DNA of 64,000 nucleotides from JBJHBP01 sp050485685 (GTDB lineage: Bacteria; Pseudomonadota; Gammaproteobacteria; Steroidobacterales; Rariloculaceae), in contig JBJHBW010000017.1 in NCBI GenBank assembly GCA_050485685.1, positions 1 through 64,000 of the forward strand. The letters run 5' to 3'. Position numbers and translations under genes: made by a program. Numbering within the stretch: position 1 is the stretch's first letter; each line of letters opens with the position of its first letter. The notes under the pieces are model-generated. The model was not told the DNA's origin. It did not search any database and saw nothing but the letters and a program-made list of their open reading frames with translations. Positions 52,585-61,699 of this stretch are shown here, one piece after another.

Positions 52585-53847
52585 CTATTTTACCACGAAC
52601 TCATCCTTGAGCTTCTTCGCGACCGGCATATTTCTCAGGGTCACATAATTCGGCAGGCCGTCCTTGTAGGGCGGATAGTCCTCCCCGCGGATCAGCGGTT
52701 CCAGGTAGCGCCGGCAGGTCGCGGTGATCGAGAATCCGTCGCGACTGATGTAGCTGCGCGGCACCAGTTTCTCGCGATTGGCGACCTTGGACAGGGCCAC
52801 CTGACCTGTGGTCCATCGGTAGGGCTTGTGCGACTTGCGTTCTATCGTGACCATCGCGGCATTCTCGCCTGCCAGCGCCAGCTCCACGGCTTTCGCGCCG
52901 ACCGCATAGGCCTGCTCCACGTCCACTTTCGAGGCGATGTGCCGCGCCGCGCGCTGCAGGTAGTCGGCGATCGCGTAGTGATACTTGAGGCCCAGTTTCG
53001 AGCGCACCATGGTGGCAATCGTCGCGGCCACGCCGCCGAGCTGCGCATGGCCGAAGGCGTCACGCGTGCCGGCATCGGCCAGGAAGCGGCCATCCGCATA
53101 GCGTGTACCCTCCGATACCACGATGACACAGTAATCGTGTTTGTCCACGCACTCGCGCACACGCTTGAGGAACGCCTGCTCCTCGAACGGTATTTCCGGG
53201 AACAGAATGATGTGCGGGGGCTGATCGGCATTCGCGCCCGCCAGACCCGCGGCGGCCGCGATCCAGCCGGCGTGCCGGCCCATGACTTCGAGAATGAAAA
53301 CCTTGGTGGAGGTCTGTGACATCGAGGCCACATCCAGCGCCGCCTCGCGTGTGGAGACTGCCACGTATTTGGCGACCGAGCCGAATCCGGGACAGGTGTC
53401 GGTGACCGGCAGGTCGTTGTCCACGGTTTTCGGAATGCCTATGCAGGTGACCGGAAACTTCATCTTCCGGCTCATCTGCGAGACCTTGTGCGCGGTGTCC
53501 ATGGAATCACCGCCGCCGTTGTAGAAGAAGTAGCCGATGTTGTGCGCGCGGAAGACCTCGATCAGGCGCTCGTACTCGGCCTTGTTTTCCTCCAGGCCTT
53601 TCAGCTTGTAGCGTGCCGAACCGAATGCGCCGCCCGGCGTGTGTCGCAGCGCCGCGATCGCGCGCGCGCTGTCGCCGCCGGTATCGATCAGGTCCTCGGT
53701 CAGGGCGCCCAGAATGCCGTTCCGGCCGGCGAATATCCTGCCGATTCTGTCCTTGTGCTTGCGGGCGGTTTCGATGAATCCGCAGGCCGAAGCGTTGATG
53801 ACTGCGGTGACTCCGCCCGATTGCGCATAGAACGCGTTCTGCTTCAC
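52585..53847 (-). CDS. pfp: 6-phosphofructokinase, probably pyrophosphate-dependent
   Basis: Interconverts fructose 6-phosphate and fructose 1,6-bisphosphate. The 420-residue protein starts at GTG, with GGGAG 8 bases upstream. The start MKQNAFYAQSGGVTAVINASA is the PFK phosphate-binding region (shown here in part: AQSGGVTAVIN). Position 104 (E. coli numbering), Gly in ATP enzymes, is Asp here in NGGGDSMDT, and position 124 is Lys in GIPKTVDND. This Asp/Lys pair marks PPi-dependent enzymes, which are reversible. MGRHAGWIA and SEGTRYADG are further family motifs. It precedes hppA, a pairing known from Methylococcus, and is divergent from adk. Confidence 0.92.
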   Translation of the reverse strand: MKQNAFYAQSGGVTAVINASACGFIETARKHKDRIGRIFAGRNGILGALTEDLIDTGGDSARAIAALRHTPGGAFGSARYKLKGLEENKAEYERLIEVFRAHNIGYFFYNGGGDSMDTAHKVSQMSRKMKFPVTCIGIPKTVDNDLPVTDTCPGFGSVAKYVAVSTREAALDVASMSQTSTKVFILEVMGRHAGWIAAAAGLAGANADQPPHIILFPEIPFEEQAFLKRVRECVDKHDYCVIVVSEGTRYADGRFLADAGTRDAFGHAQLGGVAATIATMVRSKLGLKYHYAIADYLQRAARHIASKVDVEQAYAVGAKAVELALAGENAAMVTIERKSHKPYRWTTGQVALSKVANREKLVPRSYISRDGFSITATCRRYLEPLIRGEDYPPYKDGLPNYVTLRNMPVAKKLKDEFVVK

Positions 53848-53948
53848 TGATGCTCTCCCGTGACCTGACGGCCTGGTTTGACGTGCTCAAAGACGGGCGC
53901 TAGTTTAGCGTGCCTTTGTGGCCGATTTGATCCCCTGGAGATAGACGA

Positions 53949-54599
53949 ATGCGAATAGTGATGCTGGGCGCACCCGGTTCGGGCAAGGGTACGCAGGCCA
54001 AGCGTCTGGAGAACGAGTGCTCGGTGCCGCAGCTGTCCACCGGGGATCTTCTGCGCCGCGCAGTCGCCGAGGGGACGGCACTGGGGCTTGAGGCGAAGGC
54101 GGCCATGGACGCCGGCCGCCTGGTCTCCGACAGAATCGTGCTGGGCATGATCGAGGAACGGCTGGACAGCGATGAGGCCGCGCACGGTTTCATTCTGGAC
54201 GGCTACCCCCGCAACGTCGTGCAGGCGCGCGATCTTCAGAAGGTGCTTGATTCCCGAGGCCTTCAGCTCGACGCCGCGGTACTGATGGAAGTCAGCACGG
54301 ACATACTGATGAAGCGCCTGACCGGCCGGCGCACCTGCTCGCGCACGGGCAGGCTGCTCAACATCTATTTTTCGCCGCAGTCGGAGATCGATGAGTGCCT
54401 GAACGGGGGTGGCGAGCTGCTGCGGCGCGATGACGACAATGAGGAAACGATTCGCACGCGGCTGGACGTCTACGAGCGTGAGACGTCGCCGCTCATCGAG
54501 CATTACCGCGAGCTGGGATTGCTGAAGGTCGTGCAGGCCGAAGGTGCGATGGACGAAGTCTATGCACGACTGAAGCGTGAGCTGGGAATGACTGCCTGA
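53949..54599 (+). CDS. adk: Adenylate kinase
   Basis: Balances ATP, ADP and AMP in the cytoplasm. The 216-residue protein has the P loop GAPGSGKGTQAKRL, the AMP-binding STGDLLRRAV and GFILDGYPRN, and a long-form LID. The LID pattern is C-x2-T-x16-C-x2-G (from TCSRTG to DECLNG), so only two of the four positions that bind zinc in Cys4 lids, or hydrogen-bond in the E. coli His-Ser-Asp-Thr lid, carry cysteine. GGAG lies 8 bases before the ATG. The gene is divergent from pfp-hppA, which makes an energy-metabolism cluster. Confidence 0.96.
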   Translation: MRIVMLGAPGSGKGTQAKRLENECSVPQLSTGDLLRRAVAEGTALGLEAKAAMDAGRLVSDRIVLGMIEERLDSDEAAHGFILDGYPRNVVQARDLQKVLDSRGLQLDAAVLMEVSTDILMKRLTGRRTCSRTGRLLNIYFSPQSEIDECLNGGGELLRRDDDNEETIRTRLDVYERETSPLIEHYRELGLLKVVQAEGAMDEVYARLKRELGMTA

Positions 54600-54620
54600 G
54601 CGCGCGTCCGGGCCGCCGCG

Positions 54621-55718
54621 TCAACACTGCAGCAACTGCGCCAGTTCCCGCGCCCGCCAGCTGCTGCGCGGCCAGGGGCAGCGTCCACGGGCGATCTCCT
54701 CGATGTCGCGGCGTGTAGCCAGCACTTCCGGCTGAACGCTGAGCGCCTCGGCCTTCTGGCGCAGCTGTTGCTTCAGCGCCCGCACCCGTTCCTTGTCGGG
54801 TGCATCGGCCGGCTTTATCTCACTGACGCGCGCGCGTATCGCATCGTCGTGGCGACTGGCGACGGCGCTCAGGATCGCGTCGCCGGAGCGCTGCAGCAGC
54901 TTGCCGGGAATGTCCGCAACGTCACGCAGAGCGCTGGTGCTGTCGGGCAGCGCACGCGCGATACGCGTCAGTGCGTCGTCCGCGAGAATCCAGCGCCTCG
55001 GACGGTTTGCTGTTCTTGCCCTGTCTTCACGCCACTGCACCAGCGCCAGTGCCGCGCACTGTTGTTCCGTCGACATTCCCTGCACGCTCTTCATCCGGGT
55101 GAAGACCGTCATCGCATCGGTTTCCGGGGGCGTGGCCAGCAGCCCGGCACAATCCTCGGCGAGCCAGTCCAACCGCTTGAGTTCGCGCAGCCTGTCCTCG
55201 AGGCGCTGCCACAGCGGCAGCAGGTAGCGCACGTCGTCGACCGCATACAGCAGCGCGTCCTCCGGCAGCGGTCTGCGGCTCCAGTCCAGGCGCGTGAAGT
55301 GCTTGTCCAGATTGACGTCCAGCACCTCCGCGAGCAGTGACTGCAACCCGATCTGGGGCGGATAGCCAAGAAGTCCGGCCGCGATCTGCGTGTCCGTCAG
55401 GCTCGCCGGCAGTCGGCCCAGCGTCTGCCAGAACACCTCCAGATCCTGACGGGCGCTGTGTACCACCCATCGGCAGTCAGGCTGCGTCAGTGTCTCCACG
55501 AACGCCGTCAGGTTGAGGTCGGCGACACAGTCTATGCATGCGCTGTGATCGGCCGTCGCCACCTGCACCAGGCACAGGCGCGCGAAGTACGTGGTTTCGC
55601 GCACGAACTCGGTGTCCATCGCGACCAGGGGTTCGCGAGCCAGCCTGCCAGTGACGGCGTCCAGCGAGGCCTGATCGGCCGCAATGACGGGCTTGATCGT
55701 GGTTCGGGCTTCGTTCAT
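54621..55718 (-). CDS. rnd: Ribonuclease D
   Basis: A 365-residue 3'-5' exoribonuclease that trims tRNA precursors and other small RNAs. The DEDDy active site is seen as AMDTEF (Asp, Glu), VVHSARQDLEV (Asp) and YAVDDVRYLLPL (Tyr, Asp). One HRDC domain follows from about residue 210 (TEQQCAALALVQWRED) and a second, weaker one is possible near the end (WRARELAQLLQC). It is convergent with adk, 21 bases apart, and divergent from the unknown membrane-protein gene. Length matches E. coli RNase D (375). Confidence 0.95.
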   Translation of the reverse strand: MNEARTTIKPVIAADQASLDAVTGRLAREPLVAMDTEFVRETTYFARLCLVQVATADHSACIDCVADLNLTAFVETLTQPDCRWVVHSARQDLEVFWQTLGRLPASLTDTQIAAGLLGYPPQIGLQSLLAEVLDVNLDKHFTRLDWSRRPLPEDALLYAVDDVRYLLPLWQRLEDRLRELKRLDWLAEDCAGLLATPPETDAMTVFTRMKSVQGMSTEQQCAALALVQWREDRARTANRPRRWILADDALTRIARALPDSTSALRDVADIPGKLLQRSGDAILSAVASRHDDAIRARVSEIKPADAPDKERVRALKQQLRQKAEALSVQPEVLATRRDIEEIARGRCPWPRSSWRARELAQLLQC

Positions 55719-55834
55719 CTGTTCTTTTTCAGCTCACTTCTCAATCAACGATTCGCGGCCGGACGGTATCGGGTGGCGCAGGGTCTATTGCACCGGCGGC
55801 CGTTACGCTTGTCCGTAGGGTATTATCGCGCGCC

Positions 55835-56365
55835 ATGAACACATCAGGCAGTGCGGGCGTGTGGCAGTTGATCAGGCCATTCGTCGACGTCGCATTTCAC
55901 AAGCGCGGACCGGCTGATTTTCCGGACTCGCAACCGTTGTTTCGCACTGCGCTGGCAGCCTATGTGCTGGTGGGGATTGTTGCGCTGCGGCTGGACAATG
56001 ACTGGCTGCGCGCGGTTCATATGGCGCTGGTTGAAGTTCTGGTGCTGCTTGCGTTCATCTGGTTGACGCTGCGCCTGTTCGGCAATGTGAAAAGCTTTAT
56101 TCCGACGGTGACGCCTTTGCTGGGTGCACATGCGTTGCTCGGTGTGCTTCAGATCCCGCTGCTATGGTACGCCGGCGGTGTCGAGCAGCTGTCCGGTCCG
56201 CTGATTGTCGCCGCACTCGTGCTGGTTTTCTGGTCGATTGATATCGGTGCCTGGCTGCTGTCCCGATCGCTGGGCCAGCCTTATGTTTTCGGTCTGTTCA
56301 TCATGATAGTGTACCTGCTGTGCGTGATTTCCATGCACGAGCACCTTTTCCCGACGGCTTCCTGA
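55835..56365 (+). CDS. Integral membrane protein of unknown function upstream of mpl
   Basis: A 176-residue protein with about four or five hydrophobic helices (AAYVLVGIVALRL, VLVLLAFIWLTLRLF, LLGVLQIPLLWYAG, IVAALVLVFWSIDIGAWLL, YVFGLFIMIVYLLCVI). I do not recognise the family. A short cytoplasmic N terminus and a loop with GNVKSFIPTVTPLLGAHALLG are notable. Its stop codon is followed with no spacing by the mpl ATG, so the two are translated together and it may have to do with murein recycling or the envelope. A TATTAT -10 candidate (55821-55826) lies so near the ATG that the transcript would be nearly leaderless. Confidence 0.75.
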   Translation: MNTSGSAGVWQLIRPFVDVAFHKRGPADFPDSQPLFRTALAAYVLVGIVALRLDNDWLRAVHMALVEVLVLLAFIWLTLRLFGNVKSFIPTVTPLLGAHALLGVLQIPLLWYAGGVEQLSGPLIVAALVLVFWSIDIGAWLLSRSLGQPYVFGLFIMIVYLLCVISMHEHLFPTAS

Positions 56366-57760
56366 ATGCGCGTACACATACTGGGTATCTGCGGCACCTT
56401 CATGGGCGGCATTGCGGCCATCGCGAAGGCTGCCGGTCATCAGGTTTCCGGTTCCGACGTCAACGTCTACCCGCCGATGAGCACGCAGCTGCGCAAGCTT
56501 GGCATCCGTCTGCACGAAGGCTATGACGAGGATCAGCTCGACAAGGGTTTCGACTGCGTTGTGGTCGGCAACGTACTCAGCCGCGGTGTGCCTGTGGTCG
56601 AGGCGCTGCTGGATTCGGGATTGCCCTATTACTCCGGCCCCGAGTGGCTGGCGGACAATGTGCTCAAGGACAAATGGGTGCTGGGTGTGGCCGGCACCCA
56701 CGGCAAGACCACCGCGACCAGCATGCTGGCATGGATTCTCGATTACGCGGGCCTGGATCCAGGGTTTCTGATCGGTGGCGTGCCGGCGAATTTCGGCATA
56801 TCGGCGCGGCTGGGCCGATCGAAATACTTCGTTGTCGAGGCCGATGAATACGACACGGCATTCTTCGACAAGCGCGCCAAGTTTGTTCACTACCGGCCGC
56901 GAACGCTGGCGATTACAAACGTCGAATACGATCACGCCGATATCTACCCCGACCTCAATGCCATCCTGTGGCAGTTCCATCAGCTGATACGGACCGTGCC
57001 CAGACGCGGGCTGATCGCGATCAATGGTCACAACGCCAACCTCGACGACCTGCTCGAGAGAGGCGTCTGGACGCCGTTGGAGACATTCAGTGCGCGTGAC
57101 GACGGTGCTGCGACCTGGGCGGCGCGGTATGACCTGATCGGCGCAAAATCGCGCTTCAGTGTGTTTCACCAGGGTGAGAACATCGGTCAGAGCGACTGGG
57201 CGTTGCTGGGTCCGCACAATCTCGAGAACGCGCTTGCGGCCATCGCTTGTGCCCGCCATGCCGGGGTCAGTACCGACATCGCCCTGGAGGCGCTGTCACG
57301 CTTCAAGGGCGTGCGTCGGCGGCTGGAGAGAAGAGGCGTTTTCCAGGGCATTTCGCTGTATGACGATTTCGCCCACCACCCGACCGCGATCGCGGCAACA
57401 CTGGAGGCATTGCGTTCCCAGCAGCAGGACAAACGCATCATCGCCGTGTTCGAACCGCGCTCGAATACGATGCGCATGGGCGTGCACCGTGACGCGCTGC
57501 GCAAGGCTTTCGATGACGCCGACCGGGTCCACGTGCTGGCTTCCGGGCAGCTGGACTGGAATCCGGAGTCGGCGCTGGCCGGGTTGGGTGCGAAGGTCTC
57601 GGTCTGGACTGACGTGGACGCACTGTGCGATGCGCTGCTGGACGAACTGGTCAGCCAGGATCACGTCGTCATGATGTCGAACGGCAGCTTTCAGGGGTTG
57701 CCGCGCAAGCTGCAGCAGGCACTGAAGAGTCGCGAAGCGGCGCTGAATGCGGACGACTGA
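56366..57760 (+). CDS. mpl: UDP-N-acetylmuramate:L-alanyl-gamma-D-glutamyl-meso-diaminopimelate ligase
   Basis: Recycles cell-wall tripeptide by joining it to UDP-MurNAc in the cytoplasm. The 464-residue Mur-ligase has the N-terminal nucleotide domain (MRVHILGICGTFMGGIAAI), the ATP loop GTHGKTTATSM at about residues 111-121, VVEADEYDTAFFDKRAKF with the metal-binding residues, and YDDFAHHPTAIAATL in the C-terminal domain. Length and motifs match E. coli Mpl. It starts at the base after the stop of the unknown membrane protein, and is followed after 8 bases by the LON-domain gene. Confidence 0.97.
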   Translation: MRVHILGICGTFMGGIAAIAKAAGHQVSGSDVNVYPPMSTQLRKLGIRLHEGYDEDQLDKGFDCVVVGNVLSRGVPVVEALLDSGLPYYSGPEWLADNVLKDKWVLGVAGTHGKTTATSMLAWILDYAGLDPGFLIGGVPANFGISARLGRSKYFVVEADEYDTAFFDKRAKFVHYRPRTLAITNVEYDHADIYPDLNAILWQFHQLIRTVPRRGLIAINGHNANLDDLLERGVWTPLETFSARDDGAATWAARYDLIGAKSRFSVFHQGENIGQSDWALLGPHNLENALAAIACARHAGVSTDIALEALSRFKGVRRRLERRGVFQGISLYDDFAHHPTAIAATLEALRSQQQDKRIIAVFEPRSNTMRMGVHRDALRKAFDDADRVHVLASGQLDWNPESALAGLGAKVSVWTDVDALCDALLDELVSQDHVVMMSNGSFQGLPRKLQQALKSREAALNADD

Positions 57761-57768
57761 ATCGGATC

Positions 57769-58362
57769 ATGTCGACGCGCAGCGTGCCGCTGTTTCCGCT
57801 CAATACGGTGTTATTCCCGGATGGACCGCTCGCCTTACGCATATTCGAACAGCGCTACGTGCGCATGGTGCGGGACTGTCTGAGAAATGATTCTCCGTTC
57901 GCTGTTGCGTTGATCAGTCACGGTGCGGAAGTCGGCGTTGCCCGGACCCGTGCGATTGGCACGCTCGCCGCCATCGTGGACTGGGACCGAAGTGAAGATG
58001 GACTGCTGACGATTCGCGCGCGCGGCCAGCAGCGTTGTCGCTGCCTGACAGTGCATCGCCAGCGCGATGGTCTCTATGTTGCCGAGGTGGAATTGCTGGC
58101 GGTCACGCCGCCCGTGCCGCTGTCGACAGGCGATCAGGATCTGATCGAGTGTGTCGAGGCCATTCTTTCCTCCCTGGATGATGTCTATCACGACTGCACC
58201 CGTCACTATGACGATGCGACGTGGGTAAGCTATCGTCTTGCCGAGACGCTGCCACTGCCGACGTCGACCCGGCAGGCGCTGCTGGAGATCGACGATACGC
58301 GCGAGCGGCTGGATCTGTTGCGGCCGGCGCTGATGAATGTCTGGCCGCGAAAGCCCGGCTGA
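57769..58362 (+). CDS. LON peptidase substrate-binding domain protein
   Basis: A 197-residue cytoplasmic protein consisting only of the Lon N-terminal (LAN/ASCH-like) domain. The frame is open from 57625, but the ATG at 57769 begins the conserved MSTRSVPLFPLNTVLFPDGPL (given as VPLFPLNTVLFPDG) and lies 8 bases after the mpl stop. Further wording is LRIFEQRYVRMVRDCL, RARGQQRCRCL and the C-terminal ETLPLPTSTRQALLE. There is no ATPase or peptidase part. Such stand-alone proteins are common in Proteobacteria and their role is unknown; the domain may bind unfolded proteins. It precedes the rubredoxin gene. Confidence 0.9.
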   Translation: MSTRSVPLFPLNTVLFPDGPLALRIFEQRYVRMVRDCLRNDSPFAVALISHGAEVGVARTRAIGTLAAIVDWDRSEDGLLTIRARGQQRCRCLTVHRQRDGLYVAEVELLAVTPPVPLSTGDQDLIECVEAILSSLDDVYHDCTRHYDDATWVSYRLAETLPLPTSTRQALLEIDDTRERLDLLRPALMNVWPRKPG

Positions 58363-58391
58363 AATGAAGACACACTAGCGAGTCACGGACG

Positions 58392-58556
58392 ATGAAAACC
58401 TATATGTGCCTGATCTGCGGTTTTATCTATGACGAGGCTGCGGGACTGCCGGATGAGGGCATAGCGCCCGGTACGCGATGGGAGGACATTCCGTTGTCAT
58501 GGCGTTGCCCCGATTGCGGATCCGGCAAGGAAGACTTCGAGATGGTTGAAGTCTGA
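58392..58556 (+). CDS. rubA: Rubredoxin
   Basis: A 54-residue iron protein, an electron carrier with one Fe bound by four cysteines: Cys6 and Cys9 in MCLICG, Cys39 and Cys42 in RCPDCG. The wording GFIYDEAAGLPDEGIAPGTRWEDIP is standard (seen here as FIYDEAAG and IAPGTRWEDIP). Its partner is not in the window; in Gammaproteobacteria rubredoxins serve alkane hydroxylases or oxidative-stress reductases. It lies 29 bases after the LON-domain gene in the same direction and 11 bases before the converging cpdA stop. The start ATG is fixed by the family length of 52-56 residues. Confidence 0.96.
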   Translation: MKTYMCLICGFIYDEAAGLPDEGIAPGTRWEDIPLSWRCPDCGSGKEDFEMVEV

Positions 58557-58567
58557 TCGGACACAAC

Positions 58568-59386
58568 TCATGCAGGGTTCGCCTGCGTCACCCATTCGAT
58601 CCGCGTACTGATCTGACCGTTCGGCTGCAGCTGCAGCCAGCGCATGCCGGGCGGGCGTTCGTCCAGCGCAAAGAATTCGCTGCCCGGCAGAAACTGCGCA
58701 CAGGTGGAAGGCGTGCTCAGGAATCGCACATTGCCGACCCTGCGGTCGGACGCCTGGTGCACATGTCCCCACAGCACGCAGCGCACGTTGCTGTGCGCCT
58801 CGACCACGCGCAGGAATTCGTCGGCGTCGCGCAGTCCCACGCCGTCCAGCCATGTGCTTCCCATGGGCAGCGGGTGATGGTGCAGGGCGATGAGCACATG
58901 CTGGCTGCCCTGTTCGCGCAGCGCCTGTTGCAGGGCATTGAGTCTCTGGGCGCCAAGGCCGCCGGCGTCCTCGCCTATCAGGAAGGTGTTGAGCAGCACC
59001 ACGCTCCAGTCGCCGAACCTGGCCGTGCCGCCAAACTGGAACGGAGGCCGCACCAGCAGCTCTTCCATCAGCGCGGGATCGTCGTGATTGCCCGGCAGGC
59101 AGAGCACCGGAATACCGAATGGCTTGAGTGTGCTGACGAATCTTTCATATCCGGCGCGACTTTCGTCCTGCACGATGTCGCCGGTGACCAGGATCGCGTC
59201 CGGTGGCCAGTCGGGAGACTTCTGAGACTGCGCCAGCGTGTCCAGAAAAGTGCGGTAGGTGGTCACGCCGCGCATACGACTGTCGGCGGCCGCGTGCAGG
59301 TGGGTGTCTGTGAACTGCAGCAGACTGATGTTACGTTCTGCGGATGTCGCCGTTGTTGTTTGTCGACTGTCGGCGTCGTAGGTCAT
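58568..59386 (-). CDS. cpdA: 3',5'-cyclic-AMP phosphodiesterase CpdA-like metallophosphoesterase
   Basis: A 272-residue calcineurin-type enzyme with the metal ligands in order: FTDTHL (Asp, His), VTGDIVQDES (Asp), LPGNHDD (Asn, His), LHHHPLP (His) and WGHVHQ (His pair). The family wording VTGDIVQD and GNHDDP plus the STPSTCAQFLPGSEFFALDE tail fit CpdA, which hydrolyses cAMP and lowers Crp activity. Substrate cannot be proved from sequence since cyclic-AMP and other phosphodiesterases look alike. The ATG at 59386 (MTYDADSRQ) is preferred to one 11 codons earlier; neither has a good ribosome site. Confidence 0.86.
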   Translation of the reverse strand: MTYDADSRQTTTATSAERNISLLQFTDTHLHAAADSRMRGVTTYRTFLDTLAQSQKSPDWPPDAILVTGDIVQDESRAGYERFVSTLKPFGIPVLCLPGNHDDPALMEELLVRPPFQFGGTARFGDWSVVLLNTFLIGEDAGGLGAQRLNALQQALREQGSQHVLIALHHHPLPMGSTWLDGVGLRDADEFLRVVEAHSNVRCVLWGHVHQASDRRVGNVRFLSTPSTCAQFLPGSEFFALDERPPGMRWLQLQPNGQISTRIEWVTQANPA

Positions 59387-59548
59387 TGATGCTCGTTGCC
59401 CTGATCTGGTGCAGGGCATGATACGGGAAGTCGCCGTGATCCCGGCACGATTCGCTCACATATCGGAGCATTCCGCTCGGTTGCGTGGCGTCCGGCCTGT
59501 AAGCGACAATGCTTCGCTCGATTTTTTCCCCCGGAAACGACCAGCCAG

Positions 59549-61600
59549 ATGCCAGTGACTGAAGAACATCCCGCGGGCGGCGCCAGGCCGTCACGCCGCA
59601 GGCTTGCCAATGCCATACGCGCGCTGTCGATGGACGCCGTCCAGCAGGCGAAATCAGGACATCCGGGCATGCCCATGGGCATGGCCGACATCGCCGAGGT
59701 GCTGTGGAACGATTATCTGAGGTTCAATCCTCACAATCCCCACTGGCACGATCGTGACCGCTTCGTCGTTTCAAACGGCCACGGCTCCATGCTGCTGTAT
59801 TCGCTGGCACATCTGGCCGGCTATCCGCTGGCCATGGACGAGCTGCGCAATTTCCGCCAGATGGGCTTTCGCACGGCGGGGCACCCGGAGCGTGAGGTCG
59901 AGATAGGCATAGAGACCACGACCGGCCCGCTGGGCCAGGGACTGGCCAATGCGGTCGGTCTTGCGCTGGCCGAGAAGGTGCTGGCGGCCACGTTCAACCG
60001 GCCCGAGGCCACCATCGTCGATCATCACACCTATGTGTTCCTCGGTGATGGCTGCCTGATGGAAGGCGTATCCCACGAGGCGTGTTCGCTGGCGGGTACG
60101 CTCGGTCTGGGCAAGCTGATCGGCTTCTACGACGACAATGGCATCTCCATCGACGGCGAGGTGCAGGGCTGGTTCACCGACGACACGCCGGCGCGTTTTC
60201 GTGCCTACGGCTGGCACGTGATCGACAAGGTTGACGGCCACGATGCGCAGGCCATTGCAGCTGCCATCGAAGCTGCGCGCGCGGAGACTGCCAGGCCCAC
60301 ACTGATCTGCTGCCAGACCGTGATCGGCTGGGGTGCACCGAACAAGCAGGGCACGGCTGCCACCCATGGCGAGGCGCTGGGCGAAGCCGAAATTGCCGCT
60401 GCGCGCGAGGCGCTGGGCTGGGAGCTGCCGCCGTTCGAGATTCCCGATGACGTGCGTGGCGCCTGGGATGCCACCGAGCGCGGCCGGCAGCACGAACAGG
60501 CGTGGCAGTCGGCGTTCGATCGTTATGCCGAGCGGTATCCTGAACTGGCCGCCGAGTTCACGCGGCGCATGGCCGGTGAGCTTCCTGCCAACTGGAGCGA
60601 CGAGGCGGAAAAGGCGATCACCGCGATTATTGCCGAAGCGAAGGAAGCGGCGACGCGCAAGTCCTCGCAGCGTGCGCTGGAATCCTTTGCGCCGCTGCTG
60701 CCCGAGATGATCGGAGGCTCGGCCGACCTCACCGGTTCCAACAATACGCGTCACGGCGCATCGCGGGTCATCAACCCCGGCGATCCCGACGGCAACTACA
60801 TCCACTACGGCGTGCGCGAGTTCGGCATGGCCGCGATCATGAACGGCCTGTCGCTGCATGGCGGTTTCATCCCCTATGGCGGCACCTTCCTGGTGTTCTC
60901 CGACTATGCGCGCAATGCATTGCGCATGGCTGCACTGATGGAGGCGCAGAGCATTCTGGTCTTCACGCACGATTCCATCGGGCTGGGCGAAGACGGCCCC
61001 ACACATCAACCCGTTGAGCACCTGGCAAGTCTCAGGGCGATGCCCAACATGCATGTCTGGCGCCCCTGTGATGCGGTCGAGACCGCAGTCGCCTGGCGCG
61101 CAGCGATCGAACGTCGTGATGGCCCGACCAGCCTGGTGCTGACGCGCCAGAATCTGCCGCACCAGGAACGTACCGAAGATCAGGTCAGTGCGATCGCACG
61201 CGGTGGTTACGTGCTCTTCAACAGCAGTGGCGAGCCGCAGCTCGTGATTGTCGCCACCGGCTCCGAGGTCGCCCTGGCGCAGTCCGCGGCGCGTGAGCTG
61301 GATGCATCGGGCGTCGCGGTCCGTGTGGTTTCCATGCCCTGCGCGGAAGTGTTCGACAGGCAAAGCGCGGAATATCGTGACCACGTGCTGGGCGGTGCGA
61401 GCGCGGCACGGCTGTTTGTGGAAGCCGGCGTGACCGATTGCTGGTGGCGTTATGCCGGCGCGCGCGGCGACGTGATCGGCATGCACAGCTATGGCAGGTC
61501 GGCGCCAGCGAAAGCGCTGTTCGAGCATTTCGGCTTCAGTGTGCCGGCGATCGTCGAGGCGGGCAGACGCCTGCTCGGCCAGGGCGACCGTTCGGCCTGA
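59549..61600 (+). CDS. tkt: Transketolase
   Basis: Moves two-carbon units between sugar phosphates in the pentose-phosphate or Calvin pathway, using thiamine diphosphate. The 683-residue protein has SGHPGMPMGMADIAEVLW, the ThDP-binding GDGCLMEGVSHEACSLAG (shown as GDGCLMEG), NIRHG-type NNTRHGAS, REFGMAAIMNG, and LGEDGPTHQPVEHLA. The extra dozen N-terminal residues (MPVTEEHPAGGARPS) are unconserved. It opens a tkt-gap-pgk gene order used in many Proteobacteria, though no Calvin enzymes (RuBisCO, PRK) are seen here. Length is near the 660-670 of the family. Confidence 0.97.
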   Translation: MPVTEEHPAGGARPSRRRLANAIRALSMDAVQQAKSGHPGMPMGMADIAEVLWNDYLRFNPHNPHWHDRDRFVVSNGHGSMLLYSLAHLAGYPLAMDELRNFRQMGFRTAGHPEREVEIGIETTTGPLGQGLANAVGLALAEKVLAATFNRPEATIVDHHTYVFLGDGCLMEGVSHEACSLAGTLGLGKLIGFYDDNGISIDGEVQGWFTDDTPARFRAYGWHVIDKVDGHDAQAIAAAIEAARAETARPTLICCQTVIGWGAPNKQGTAATHGEALGEAEIAAAREALGWELPPFEIPDDVRGAWDATERGRQHEQAWQSAFDRYAERYPELAAEFTRRMAGELPANWSDEAEKAITAIIAEAKEAATRKSSQRALESFAPLLPEMIGGSADLTGSNNTRHGASRVINPGDPDGNYIHYGVREFGMAAIMNGLSLHGGFIPYGGTFLVFSDYARNALRMAALMEAQSILVFTHDSIGLGEDGPTHQPVEHLASLRAMPNMHVWRPCDAVETAVAWRAAIERRDGPTSLVLTRQNLPHQERTEDQVSAIARGGYVLFNSSGEPQLVIVATGSEVALAQSAARELDASGVAVRVVSMPCAEVFDRQSAEYRDHVLGGASAARLFVEAGVTDCWWRYAGARGDVIGMHSYGRSAPAKALFEHFGFSVPAIVEAGRRLLGQGDRSA

Positions 61601-61699
61601 TTCGGATACGGATCCGCCTGCGCAGCAACGCGTGGTTGCGGCAGTCCGGCAGTGGTTCTGACACAAAGCTTTACAGACACGGATTCAAGGAGTCTTCAG

